From Dehalococcoidales bacterium (lineage in GTDB: Bacteria > Chloroflexota > Dehalococcoidia > Dehalococcoidales > UBA2162): a stretch of 7,135 bases of DNA. Positions 1 to 5,654 of the stretch are shown here, in pieces. The number at the start of each line of letters is the position of its first letter. The stretch's first letter is position 1. The notes under the pieces are model-generated. The model had not been told where the DNA came from. It worked only from the letters and a program-made list of their open reading frames with translations, and ran no database searches. Location of the stretch: NCBI GenBank assembly GCA_016844285.1, contig JAENIS010000077.1, positions 1 to 7,135 on the forward strand, given 5' to 3'. The translations under genes and the position numbers were made by a program.

Positions 1-414
1 CCTCAGGTTTATCTGGTCACGATGGGAAAGCAGCTCATCCAGCTCCGATTGTCCGAGAACACTACGCAGAGTCGTCAGGGCAAGCTGAATAATGGCTTCC
101 CGGTAGTTCTCCACGTTAATCACTGCCTTCACCACATCAATCACCTGAAAATAAACGACGGCATTCACCCGCACCGTCACATTATCCCTGGTAATCACTT
201 CCTGAGGCTCCAGGACAAAAGTTACCACGCGCAGGCTCATCTTGGTCATACGGTCAACGAAGGGGATAATGAGGTTGAAACCAGGATTCCTGACGCCGAC
301 CAACCGCCCAAACCTGAGCAGCACACCCCGTTCGTACTGCTTGACCACCCGGGCCGCTGTCCCGAACAGCACGAGGACAACTACCACAATGAGAACAATA
401 ATCCCTGGATTCAT
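1..414 (-). CDS. Slipin/stomatin-type SPFH (band 7) membrane protein, N-terminal 138 residues, cut by window edge
   Basis: The reading frame starts at ATG 414-412 and stays open to base 1, giving 138 residues of a family that is usually about 250-265 long, so roughly half is present. Residues 1-20 (MNPGIIVLIVVVVLVLFGTA) are one N-terminal membrane hairpin or anchor. The SPFH domain follows: VVKQYERGVLLRFGRLVG at 23-40, then NPGFNLIIPFVDRM and the RVVTF..PQEVITRDNVTVRVNAVVYFQV core, then ENYREAII..LRSVLGQSELDELLSHRD near the edge. These are signature stretches of bacterial slipins. Such proteins oligomerise on the membrane and are thought to organise microdomains or regulate membrane proteases, often with an NfeD-type partner; none is visible here. 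A strong Shine-Dalgarno (AAGGAGGG, 7 bases before ATG) fixes the start. It follows the CRP-like gene by 43 bases without an evident terminator, so co-transcription is likely. The family call is firm; the function is general. Confidence 0.93.
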   Translation of the reverse strand, partial: MNPGIIVLIVVVVLVLFGTAARVVKQYERGVLLRFGRLVGVRNPGFNLIIPFVDRMTKMSLRVVTFVLEPQEVITRDNVTVRVNAVVYFQVIDVVKAVINVENYREAIIQLALTTLRSVLGQSELDELLSHRDQINLR

Positions 415-421
415 TGGCTTT

Positions 422-429
422 CCCTCCTT
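422..429 (-). promoter_or_regulatory. Strong Shine-Dalgarno of the slipin gene
   Basis: On the minus strand the bases read AAGGAGGG, 7 bases before the ATG at 414-412. This is close to a perfect anti-16S match and is the strongest ribosome binding site in the window. It settles the slipin start and suggests higher translation than for the preceding CRP-like gene. Confidence 0.8.
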
Positions 430-457
430 GCACGATAAGGTTTTAGTTACTTATCCT

Positions 458-937
458 TTATTTCCCACCGGTCATTAAACGTTCGCTAACCAGGAGCTGT
501 CTGGTCTCATTCAGCCTGGAGGCAACCACTCTTATCAACCCCTGCAGTACCAGATAGCCCACCTTCTGATTCTCCTGCATCAGTGTCCTCAGTTTGGTGC
601 CGCTGATAGATAGCGCCTTCGTTTTTTGCAGGCATATTGCCGACATGGTGTAGATGTAAGGTTCAACAATCGCTGACCAGCCAATCATCTCGTTCTTGTT
701 CACCACATCAACCGTCATTCGGCGGCTCGTTTCCGCCTCTGCCCTGGGCAGTGTCATCTGCAGAGCCACTTTCCCTTCCTGAAGCACCAGCAATTCCTGG
801 GCGACATCCCCTTCCTGAAAGATAGTGGCTCCGGCTTCATATTCCCTTTCCAGCGCGGAACTACCTATCTTCTCCATCTCATTTTCAGCCAGTCCGGAAA
901 AGACATCACACTGGGCAAGAACTTGCCTGGCGGTCAT
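458..937 (-). CDS. CRP/FNR-like cyclic-nucleotide-binding-fold protein lacking a DNA-binding domain
   Basis: This is a 159-residue protein. Residues 5-28 (QVLAQCDVFSGLAENEMEKI) resemble the start of many CRP-fold proteins. The beta-roll follows with EYEAGATIFQEGD at 32-44 and LLVLQEGKVAL at 49-59. The segment where a cyclic-nucleotide phosphate-binding cassette should lie reads MIGWSAIVEPYIYTMSA (84-100) and lacks the usual Gly-Glu and the Arg that grips the cyclic phosphate, so cAMP/cGMP binding is doubtful. A long C-helix (about 112-150) ends the protein. There is no room for the roughly 70-residue winged helix of CRP/FNR regulators, so it is not a classical transcription factor. It may act as a ligand or protein-interaction module, possibly with the slipin 43 bases downstream. 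The start is forced: an in-frame TAG lies two codons before the ATG. An AGGAG abuts the ATG with no spacer, while a GAGG 11 bases away may be the working site. The fold is firm; the role is unknown. Confidence 0.88.
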   Translation of the reverse strand: MTARQVLAQCDVFSGLAENEMEKIGSSALEREYEAGATIFQEGDVAQELLVLQEGKVALQMTLPRAEAETSRRMTVDVVNKNEMIGWSAIVEPYIYTMSAICLQKTKALSISGTKLRTLMQENQKVGYLVLQGLIRVVASRLNETRQLLVSERLMTGGK

Positions 938-942
938 CTCCT

Positions 943-973
943 ATCTTACCTCAGGTATACCTTCCCTTGTCAA
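943..973 (-). promoter_or_regulatory. Candidate sigma-70 promoter of the CRP-like/slipin genes with an embedded palindrome
   Basis: On the minus strand there is a perfect -35 TTGACA (973-968), then 19 bases, then TAAGAT (948-943, four of six matches to TATAAT). The spacer is long, and transcription would start about at the ATG (937), giving a leaderless or nearly leaderless message. The spacer contains the perfect 10-base palindrome AGGTATACCT (953-962), well placed for an operator. The -35 is convincing; the -10 and the exact start point are not. Confidence 0.42.
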
Positions 974-1000
974 CCTTAAAACTAAGAGAGCGTTTATTAA

Positions 1001-1070
1001 CCCCTCACTCTTTGTCCCTCTCCCCTTAGCAAGGGAAGGGGGCAGGGGGATAGGTTACTAACCAATCTCA
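1001..1070. repeat. GC-rich palindromic repeat, copy A (hairpin 1016-1042)
   Basis: The stretch 1016-1042 folds into a near-perfect hairpin: CCCTCTCCCCTT against AAGGGAAGGGGG around a 3-base loop (AGC), with one C/A mismatch and one G-T pair, 12 positions in all. Its flanks resemble those of a second element at 4992-5110: both begin with CTCAC then a C/T-rich run, and both end with GGGGG, GGTTA and AATCT in the same order. This indicates a dispersed, transposon-derived or REP-like repeat sitting in the 177-base gap between the receiver-membrane gene and the CRP-like gene. No T-run follows the stem on either strand, so it is not a standard terminator. Confidence 0.55.
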
Positions 1071-1114
1071 AACTAATTGCAGCCTGTTCTTATCAACGAC
1101 AAGCATAGGCGGTC

Positions 1115-1813
1115 TCAAGAGAGCTGCTCCAACTCGTCACTCAACTCATTGGGCTTTCCTATCGCCCTGGGCCATACCGCCACTGCCAGTTTTGCCGCCA
1201 GACCAAGCAAGGCTACCGACCCTCCAACCAGGGTCAGGATAACGCCGGCACTGGCTAAAGATACGTTAAAGGTCAGGCTCAATCCCGCCAGCACACCGAG
1301 GCCCCCCAGAACAATCGCCTGCTCGCTGACATCACTGACCTTCTGTCGCAGTACCGTTCGCGATGGTATGTTGATATTGGCGAAAACAATCGGGACCGCA
1401 GGTTGAGCTTGCTCGTATAGCCGGCGCAGCCGGACGGGAGCCTCCCTTTCTTTTCCGGCGGGAAGGAAACCCACGGCACCAGAGACGAGAGCCAACTGTG
1501 CTGGCGCCCTCTCGTTGAGATTGCCTACTACCAGTACCCGCACGTTAGGTATCTCCGCCGATATGGTTTGAGCAATATCCAGCCCACCAATCCTTGAAAG
1601 AGGTACGCTATCCAGACCGACAATATAAGGCAGGTAACAATCGATAATGGCAACATCCGGTCGAAGGCTTCTCGCCAGACTCAAGGCTTTAGTCGCGTTG
1701 GCAGCCTGCCCGACGACAGTGACCCCGTGTTCCTCTTCAATTACCCCGCGCAGAAATTGCCGCACCTGTGGAAACTCGGCAGCGATAATAACCCGCACCC
1801 TATCTTTACGCAT
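1115..1813 (-). CDS. Degenerate receiver (REC) domain protein with a C-terminal two-helix membrane anchor
   Basis: This 232-residue protein has no recognised gene name. Residues 5-130 follow the NarL-type receiver pattern: VRVIIAAEFPQVRQFL at the start, ARSLRPDVAIIDCYLP around the phospho-acceptor Asp58, then VRVLVVG and GAVGFLPAGK. The fold is kept but the active site is not. The acidic pair is Ala12-Glu13, the switch Thr/Ser is Gly97, the Lys is displaced to 121, and about a dozen residues are inserted after the Asp loop (63-76). A linker (131-165) precedes two hydrophobic helices (about 166-182 and 187-212) and an acidic tail. There is no helix-turn-helix or enzymatic output. I infer a cytoplasmic receiver tethered to the membrane, perhaps a phosphorylation-independent partner or phosphate sink of the adjacent kinase. 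The frame also allows GTG at 1816, but a GGAG lies 6 bases before the ATG at 1813, so I chose that. The candidate promoter at 1852-1880 makes this a separate unit. Confidence 0.85.
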   Translation of the reverse strand: MRKDRVRVIIAAEFPQVRQFLRGVIEEEHGVTVVGQAANATKALSLARSLRPDVAIIDCYLPYIVGLDSVPLSRIGGLDIAQTISAEIPNVRVLVVGNLNERAPAQLALVSGAVGFLPAGKEREAPVRLRRLYEQAQPAVPIVFANINIPSRTVLRQKVSDVSEQAIVLGGLGVLAGLSLTFNVSLASAGVILTLVGGSVALLGLAAKLAVAVWPRAIGKPNELSDELEQLS

Positions 1814-1851
1814 CACTGTCTCCGGCGAGAATTTGTTTATAGCATCCCTCT

Positions 1852-1880
1852 ACTATAGAAGGGTAACAGATTGGAGGCAA
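1852..1880 (-). promoter_or_regulatory. Candidate sigma-70 promoter of the receiver-membrane gene
   Basis: On the minus strand TTGCCT (1880-1875, four of six to TTGACA) is followed after exactly 17 bases by TATAGT (1857-1852, five of six to TATAAT). Transcription would start near 1845 and leave a leader of about 30 bases before the ATG at 1813, with the GGAG ribosome site inside it. The -10 lies in a small inverted repeat, TCTA-TAG-TAGA. Spacing and position are good; this is one of the two best promoters in the window. Confidence 0.55.
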
Positions 1881-1944
1881 TGACGGAATACCAATGGCAG
1901 AGGATTTTTGCTAGCGGGAGGTATGTATATCTGGCTACTATAAG

Positions 1945-2604
1945 CTAAGTATCCACGGTAATAAAGCCGTGGCGGATGGCATATTTGATTAGCTCCGCCG
2001 GGTGGCGCAGACCCAGTTTCGACATGATATGAGCACGGTGGGTCTGCACCGTGGCTACGCTGAGAACGAGAAGGTCCGCAATCTCCTGATTGGTATGCCC
2101 TTCGGCAATAATTCTTAAAATCTCCCGCTCCCGATTAGTTAGCCCATCGTAGCTTTCTCGGTCCTGCCCGGATTTTACCCGCTGCAGATAATCACTGAGC
2201 AGTTTCTTGGCCATGGTCGGATAGAGAAAGACATCCCCTTTCCACACCGCCCGCAGGGCGACAATTAACTCACTGGATGAGCCACCCTTAATGAAGTAGC
2301 CAGAAGCTCCGGACTCCAACATCTTAAAGAAATACTCATCGCTCTCGTGCATGGTCAGTGCCAGAACCTTGACCTCGGGGTGGCTCTTTTTAATCTGGCG
2401 CGTTGCCTCCAGACCGCCCATTCCGGGCATGGTTATATCCATGAGGATAACATCCGGCTTAAGTTCCCTGGTCTTGTCCACGGCCTCCTCACCATTAGCC
2501 GCCTCTCCCACAACCTCAATATCAGGCTGAGCCTCCAGAATAGCACGCAGACCTTCCCGAACAATAACGTGGTCATCAGCAATCAATAATCTCAGTTTGT
2601 CCAT
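1945..2604 (-). CDS. NarL/LuxR-family two-component response regulator
   Basis: This 219-residue protein has the usual length and order for the NarL/FixJ group. The receiver spans residues 1-120 with a complete active site: Asp10-Asp11 ([18 protein letters not shown]), phospho-acceptor Asp56 ([14 protein letters not shown]), Thr84 (VLALTMHE) and Lys106 (GYFIKGG). After a linker, the LuxR-type helix-turn-helix runs from about 153 to 215: [22 protein letters not shown], then [19 protein letters not shown] with the recognition helix around 183-197. It should dimerise and bind DNA when phosphorylated. It begins 12 bases after the stop of the histidine kinase, and its Shine-Dalgarno (GAGAGGT, 7 bases before ATG) overlaps that stop codon, so the two are co-transcribed and probably translationally coupled. 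The kinase is the obvious phosphodonor. Target genes cannot be read from this window. Confidence 0.97.
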   Translation of the reverse strand: MDKLRLLIADDHVIVREGLRAILEAQPDIEVVGEAANGEEAVDKTRELKPDVILMDITMPGMGGLEATRQIKKSHPEVKVLALTMHESDEYFFKMLESGASGYFIKGGSSSELIVALRAVWKGDVFLYPTMAKKLLSDYLQRVKSGQDRESYDGLTNREREILRIIAEGHTNQEIADLLVLSVATVQTHRAHIMSKLGLRHPAELIKYAIRHGFITVDT

Positions 2605-2616
2605 CTTAACTACCTC

Positions 2617-4968
2617 TCATAATACGCCTGGTTTTCCCGCTATGCCCACTTTTTGGCCAACCCCACCCAACAAATCGCCGGTAGGAATCTTAACAACGAG
2701 GCGAGTTCCTTGCCCCGCCTTCGATTCGATAGTAACCACCCCACCAAGAAGGGCCGCCCGTTCCTGAATACCAAGAAGACCAAATGAGGACCGGCCACTC
2801 TTCCTCGGCTTGAATACAGCGTCGACATTAAAACCTTTCCCATCATCTTCAACAATCGCCGTAACCTTAGCCGCCTCGGCTTCCAGATGTATCCTGACGT
2901 GATGTGCCTCAGCATGCTTGGTAATATTATGCAACGCTTCCTGAACAATACGGAAGAGAGCAATTTCCAGGGTAGCGCTGAGACGGCCGTTCAAACCCTT
3001 ACTCTCAAACTGCACCTTAATCCCGGCGTCTTCCAGGTTAGCCTGAGCATAAGAGCGGATGGCAGCCACCAGCCCCAGGTCATCCAGCGCCGAAGGGCGG
3101 AGGTCAACCGTGAGCCGGCGCATATCTTTCAGGGCACGGGCAATAAGCGACTTGGCATTCTTCAGCCTCTCGATAAATTTCGTTTGTCCCGCCGGGGCGG
3201 TACCCTCCAGGGTTTCAATACTCATCATCAGCCCGGTGAGCATCTGCCCGTATTCGTCGTGCAATTCCCGGGCAATCCGCTTACGTTCCTCTTCCTGGGC
3301 ATTGATGACACTGCTCAGCAGCTCCCCGCGCAGCTTTTCCTTTTGCTTGGCCTCCTCATAGAGGATGGAGTTTTCGATAGCCAGGCCAATATAGCGGCCA
3401 ATGGAGTCAACAATCTGGAAGTCATGCTCGGTGAAATAGAGCTCATCAGGACCGGCGATGTTCATCACACCCAGAGTTCGATTCTGGGATTTCAGGGGAA
3501 TAGTGACAAAGCAATTAATCCCTTCTTTCCCGGTGTTCTCACCCAGCATGGGGCACTGGGAAACATCGTTAACCAGTAGAGTCCGCCCGGAGCGCAAGAC
3601 CTGATGGCAAGCGCACCTGGCGGCGGCAGAACTAGCTCCCTGGCAACAGAAGCCCTCGGCTGAGCCGAGATAGCTCATCCTCTCCAGCTTGTCACCATCC
3701 GGGCTTTGCAGGAAGACACAACCGCTGGTAGCCTTGGTAATCTCGAGAACTTTCTGTATCGCATTGGCCAGCACCTCCTCCAGATTGAGGGATTGACTGA
3801 CCGTGACGGCGATGGAGTTAAGGGCGGACAGACCCTTGTTGCTCAAGACAAGCTCATCTCTAGATTCAGCCAGTTGCCGCGTCATGTCATAAAAAGCGGC
3901 ACTCAGTTGCCCAATCTCATCCTTCCGTTTCGGAAGGATGGTCATCACCGCTTTGAAGTCTCCTCCGGCGACCCTTTTCGTGGCCGAGGTCAACATTTTG
4001 ATTGGTCTCACGATACCCTGCATCACCGTCCAGACCAGCAGCAAGGTGCCGAGTAGCACAATCAGCCCGATAAGAAGCAGCCTCTGTTGCAGACGTAGTG
4101 CCGGGGCCAGAGCCTCTTTCTCTGATTGCCGGATAGCAACCCCCCAGGAGGTCGTGGCCAAGGGAACGAAGGCAAGCACATCCCGGCGCCTTTCCAGTGT
4201 CGTTGGGGTCTCATGACAACGATGGCATGTCGCCACTATCGCCTCCCGCTGTCTAACCAGTGCGGCAAAACGCCCGGGATGGTCACTGGTCTCGAAGGCT
4301 TTAGGTGGAGCACCGGGACGGCTCCGGGCAAGAACAATACCGTTACCATCAACGATTTCGGTATAGCCGGTCTCGCCAACAACTATGTCCGGTCGGAAAG
4401 CATCATTTCTCGATTGCTCAATATCAATAGAAGTGGCCAGGGCACCGATAATACTCCCGTCTTCACTGGCAATAGGCACGGTAGCGAACACCACCGGCGC
4501 CACTGCTAGCGAGCTGGAGATTAAGCCCGATATGGTCGGCACCCCGGTTTCCAGAGCCTGCCTCACTGCAGGGTAGCCGGATATATCTATACCAAGCACC
4601 CGGGAATCCTCCGGTTCAACCTGGGTGATTCTCCCGCCACGGTCGATAACAATGACGTTATGGGTCGAAATACCTGATTTCTCCAACGTCCTCCGTAGCT
4701 GGACTGCCACCGGGGCAAACTGTTCTCTCAAGGGCAAGACACCGCTAAAATTAACATTGTTAAGCTGCATCAAAACATCGGCCAGCGAGTAGTCTAAACG
4801 ATTCACGATGGCACGGGCTACCATCAGCCGCTCGTCCAGTATCCTCTGGATACTCTCATTGACCGATTGAATTCCCAGCCAACTGAATAGACCCAGGCCA
4901 GCAACAAGCCCGGAGAGGGCAAGCAGCGTGATTCTCTTCTGTAAGCTTAGATTAGCCAGTGATGCCAT
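2617..4968 (-). CDS. Membrane histidine kinase: Cache sensor with CxxCH haem motif, HAMP, cysteine-rich GAF, HisKA_3, HATPase_c
   Basis: This is a 783-residue sensor kinase of the NarX/NreB-like HPK7 class. One membrane helix (about 13-33) leads into an extracytoplasmic region (34-295) with double-Cache features: VIVIDRGGRI (105-114) and ATVPIASEDGSIIGALATSID in the first half, GYTEIVDGNGIVLARS (201-216) and VLAFVPLATTSWGVAIRQ in the second. CHRCH at 248-252 is a textbook haem-c attachment motif, inserted in the second Cache. The second helix is about 296-317, followed by HAMP (318-370) and GAF (about 383-537), which holds cysteines 417, 441, 442, 452, 454, 472 and 486. The H-box is ERKRIARELHDEYGQ with His570. 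The ATPase has E677/N681, DDGKG (708-712) and GLLGI (730-734). It should autophosphorylate and pass phosphate to the regulator 12 bases downstream. A Gly-rich tail of about 20 residues closes the protein. The start has GGGAG 11 bases upstream, a little far. The signal could be redox state, a gas, nitrogen oxides or an organic ligand; I cannot tell which. Confidence 0.95.
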   Translation of the reverse strand: MASLANLSLQKRITLLALSGLVAGLGLFSWLGIQSVNESIQRILDERLMVARAIVNRLDYSLADVLMQLNNVNFSGVLPLREQFAPVAVQLRRTLEKSGISTHNVIVIDRGGRITQVEPEDSRVLGIDISGYPAVRQALETGVPTISGLISSSLAVAPVVFATVPIASEDGSIIGALATSIDIEQSRNDAFRPDIVVGETGYTEIVDGNGIVLARSRPGAPPKAFETSDHPGRFAALVRQREAIVATCHRCHETPTTLERRRDVLAFVPLATTSWGVAIRQSEKEALAPALRLQQRLLLIGLIVLLGTLLLVWTVMQGIVRPIKMLTSATKRVAGGDFKAVMTILPKRKDEIGQLSAAFYDMTRQLAESRDELVLSNKGLSALNSIAVTVSQSLNLEEVLANAIQKVLEITKATSGCVFLQSPDGDKLERMSYLGSAEGFCCQGASSAAARCACHQVLRSGRTLLVNDVSQCPMLGENTGKEGINCFVTIPLKSQNRTLGVMNIAGPDELYFTEHDFQIVDSIGRYIGLAIENSILYEEAKQKEKLRGELLSSVINAQEEERKRIARELHDEYGQMLTGLMMSIETLEGTAPAGQTKFIERLKNAKSLIARALKDMRRLTVDLRPSALDDLGLVAAIRSYAQANLEDAGIKVQFESKGLNGRLSATLEIALFRIVQEALHNITKHAEAHHVRIHLEAEAAKVTAIVEDDGKGFNVDAVFKPRKSGRSSFGLLGIQERAALLGGVVTIESKAGQGTRLVVKIPTGDLLGGVGQKVGIAGKPGVL

Positions 4969-4991
4969 CGTTGTGACCGCTCCCTACCTTC

Positions 4992-5110
4992 ACACTCACA
5001 CCTTCGCCCCTCTCTAATCCTTCCTATGGAAGGACTCCCAGCAAGAAGAGTTAAACTGCGGGGACGGCTTAGGAGAGGGAATTAAGGGGGTAAGGTTAAT
5101 CAACAATCTA
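4992..5110. repeat. Palindromic repeat, copy B, in the gap between tRNA-Asp and the kinase
   Basis: The core is a perfect 6-base stem with 3-base loop, CCTTCC-TAT-GGAAGG (5019-5033). An outer stem pairs CCCTCTCTAA (5008-5017) with TTAGGAGAGGG (5069-5079), with one bulged base. The outer ends match copy A at 1001-1070 in the same orientation (CTCAC with a C/T-rich run on the left; GGGGG, GGTTA, AATCT on the right), though the middles differ. It fills most of the gap upstream of the kinase gene and would lie in its leader if transcription starts near the tRNA end. Confidence 0.5.
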
Positions 5111-5128
5111 CTCAAAGGCGGGTGTCAA
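5099..5128 (-). promoter_or_regulatory. Weak candidate promoter upstream of the kinase-regulator operon
   Basis: A perfect TTGACA lies on the minus strand at 5128-5123, just after the tRNA-Asp gene. No good -10 stands at the right distance; GTTGAT or TTGATT at 18-19 bases match at only three positions. If used, it would give the kinase message a leader of roughly 120 bases that includes repeat copy B. This is reported because no better promoter is seen before the kinase. Confidence 0.22.
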
Positions 5129-5140
5129 TAATGAGCCATC

Positions 5141-5217
5141 TGGCGACCCCGAGGGGATTTGAACCCCTGATCTACGCCGTGACAGGGCGTTATGTTAGAC
5201 CGCTACACCACGGGGCC
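5141..5217 (-). tRNA. tRNA-Asp, anticodon GTC
   Basis: The 77-base gene folds completely. The acceptor stem is GGCCCCG with CGGGGTC (one G-T pair at the second position), the D stem GTGT with ACAT, the anticodon stem ACGCC with GGCGT around loop CTGTCAC (anticodon GTC, aspartate), and the T stem AGGGG with CCCCT around TTCAAAT. The discriminator is G and the CCA end is encoded in the DNA. It decodes GAC and GAU. It stands alone between the cupin gene (66 bases upstream) and the kinase, and has its own promoter. No integrase and no second copy of its 3' end are seen in the window, so there is no sign of use as an integration site. Confidence 0.98.
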
Positions 5218-5238
5218 ACTCTTACTATTACCAAGTAG

Positions 5239-5267
5239 AGTCTAGCAGAGACCATGAGGCATGTCAA
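5239..5267 (-). promoter_or_regulatory. Sigma-70 promoter of the tRNA-Asp gene
   Basis: On the minus strand a perfect -35 TTGACA (5267-5262) is followed after exactly 17 bases by TAGACT (5244-5239, four of six to TATAAT). The -10 ends 21 bases before the mature tRNA, leaving a short 5' leader of about 14 bases for RNase P to remove. Position, spacing and -35 quality make this the best-supported promoter here. Confidence 0.65.
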
Positions 5268-5283
5268 TCTACCGTCGACCACC

Positions 5284-5652
5284 CTAACGATTCGGTTTGG
5301 TTCGTCCGTAGTCGTCTTCCAGCCTTTCCACATCTTCCAGCTCCGGTGTTGAGACTTCAAAGATGACGGTATCCTCGATAGCTTCCAGGCGATGTTTGGT
5401 CAAGGGCAAAATTCTAAGACAATAGCCGGCTTGAGCTAAGGTCTGAACCAACCGGCCATCCTTGCCTTCAATTTCTATTTTGGCTTCCCCGGCATACAGG
5501 TACAGGCTTTCATCTTTCTTCTTATGGTATTGGAGGCTCAGTCTTTGCCCTCCTTTAATGAAGATTAGCTTACCCGCATATGTAGGAGTCTGAGCCAGTA
5601 CTAACTCAAATCCCCACGGCTTCTCAATGCGACGGGGGAATTTATTTTCCAT
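5284..5652 (-). CDS. Short cupin protein of the mannose-6-phosphate isomerase-like group
   Basis: This 122-residue single-domain cupin begins with RRIEKPWGFELVLAQTPTYAGK, the pattern that opens the cupin part of type II phosphomannose isomerases. Cupin motif 1 is GGQRLSLQYHKKKDESLYLYAGEA (34-57), with His43, Glu48 and Gly55. Motif 2 is AGYCLRILPLTKHRLEA (75-91), with His87. The end, FEVSTPELEDVERLEDDYGR (98-117), is a signature of the isomerase domain of fused isomerase/guanylyltransferase enzymes. It may interconvert mannose-6-P and fructose-6-P or another sugar phosphate, or may only bind one. The second histidine of the classical HxH is Lys45, which I recall as normal in this short subgroup. 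It starts 2 bases after the stop of the hexosephosphate mutase gene (TAG-CC-ATG), so the two are translationally coupled, and the pairing fits mannose/GDP-mannose or glycan precursor supply. Family sure; enzymatic activity inferred. Confidence 0.86.
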   Translation of the reverse strand: MENKFPRRIEKPWGFELVLAQTPTYAGKLIFIKGGQRLSLQYHKKKDESLYLYAGEAKIEIEGKDGRLVQTLAQAGYCLRILPLTKHRLEAIEDTVIFEVSTPELEDVERLEDDYGRTKPNR

Positions 5653-5654
5653 GG

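Noticed and set aside
1016..1042. Hairpin as a rho-independent terminator after the receiver-membrane gene
   Set aside because: The stem is strong, but no T-run follows on either strand, and the flanks match the second repeat copy, so a repeat explains it better.
2887..3579. A 230-residue open frame on the plus strand opposite the kinase gene
   Set aside because: It lies over the conserved GAF, H-box and N-box coding region of the kinase and reads as low-information sequence with no family features.
3604..3615. CACH in the GAF domain (residues 452-455) as a second haem-c motif
   Set aside because: The spacing is CxCH rather than CxxCH, and the domain is cytoplasmic, where haem-c is not attached.
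5141..5217. tRNA-Asp as an attachment site of a mobile island
   Set aside because: There is no integrase, no direct repeat of the tRNA 3' end elsewhere in the window, and the neighbours look like ordinary chromosomal genes.
5518..5526. Loss of the second metal histidine in the cupin (Lys45 in place of His) as an inactivating change
   Set aside because: From memory, short cupins of this kind commonly have H-x-x-K-D-E at this place; Glu48 and His87 are kept, so it is probably normal for the subgroup.
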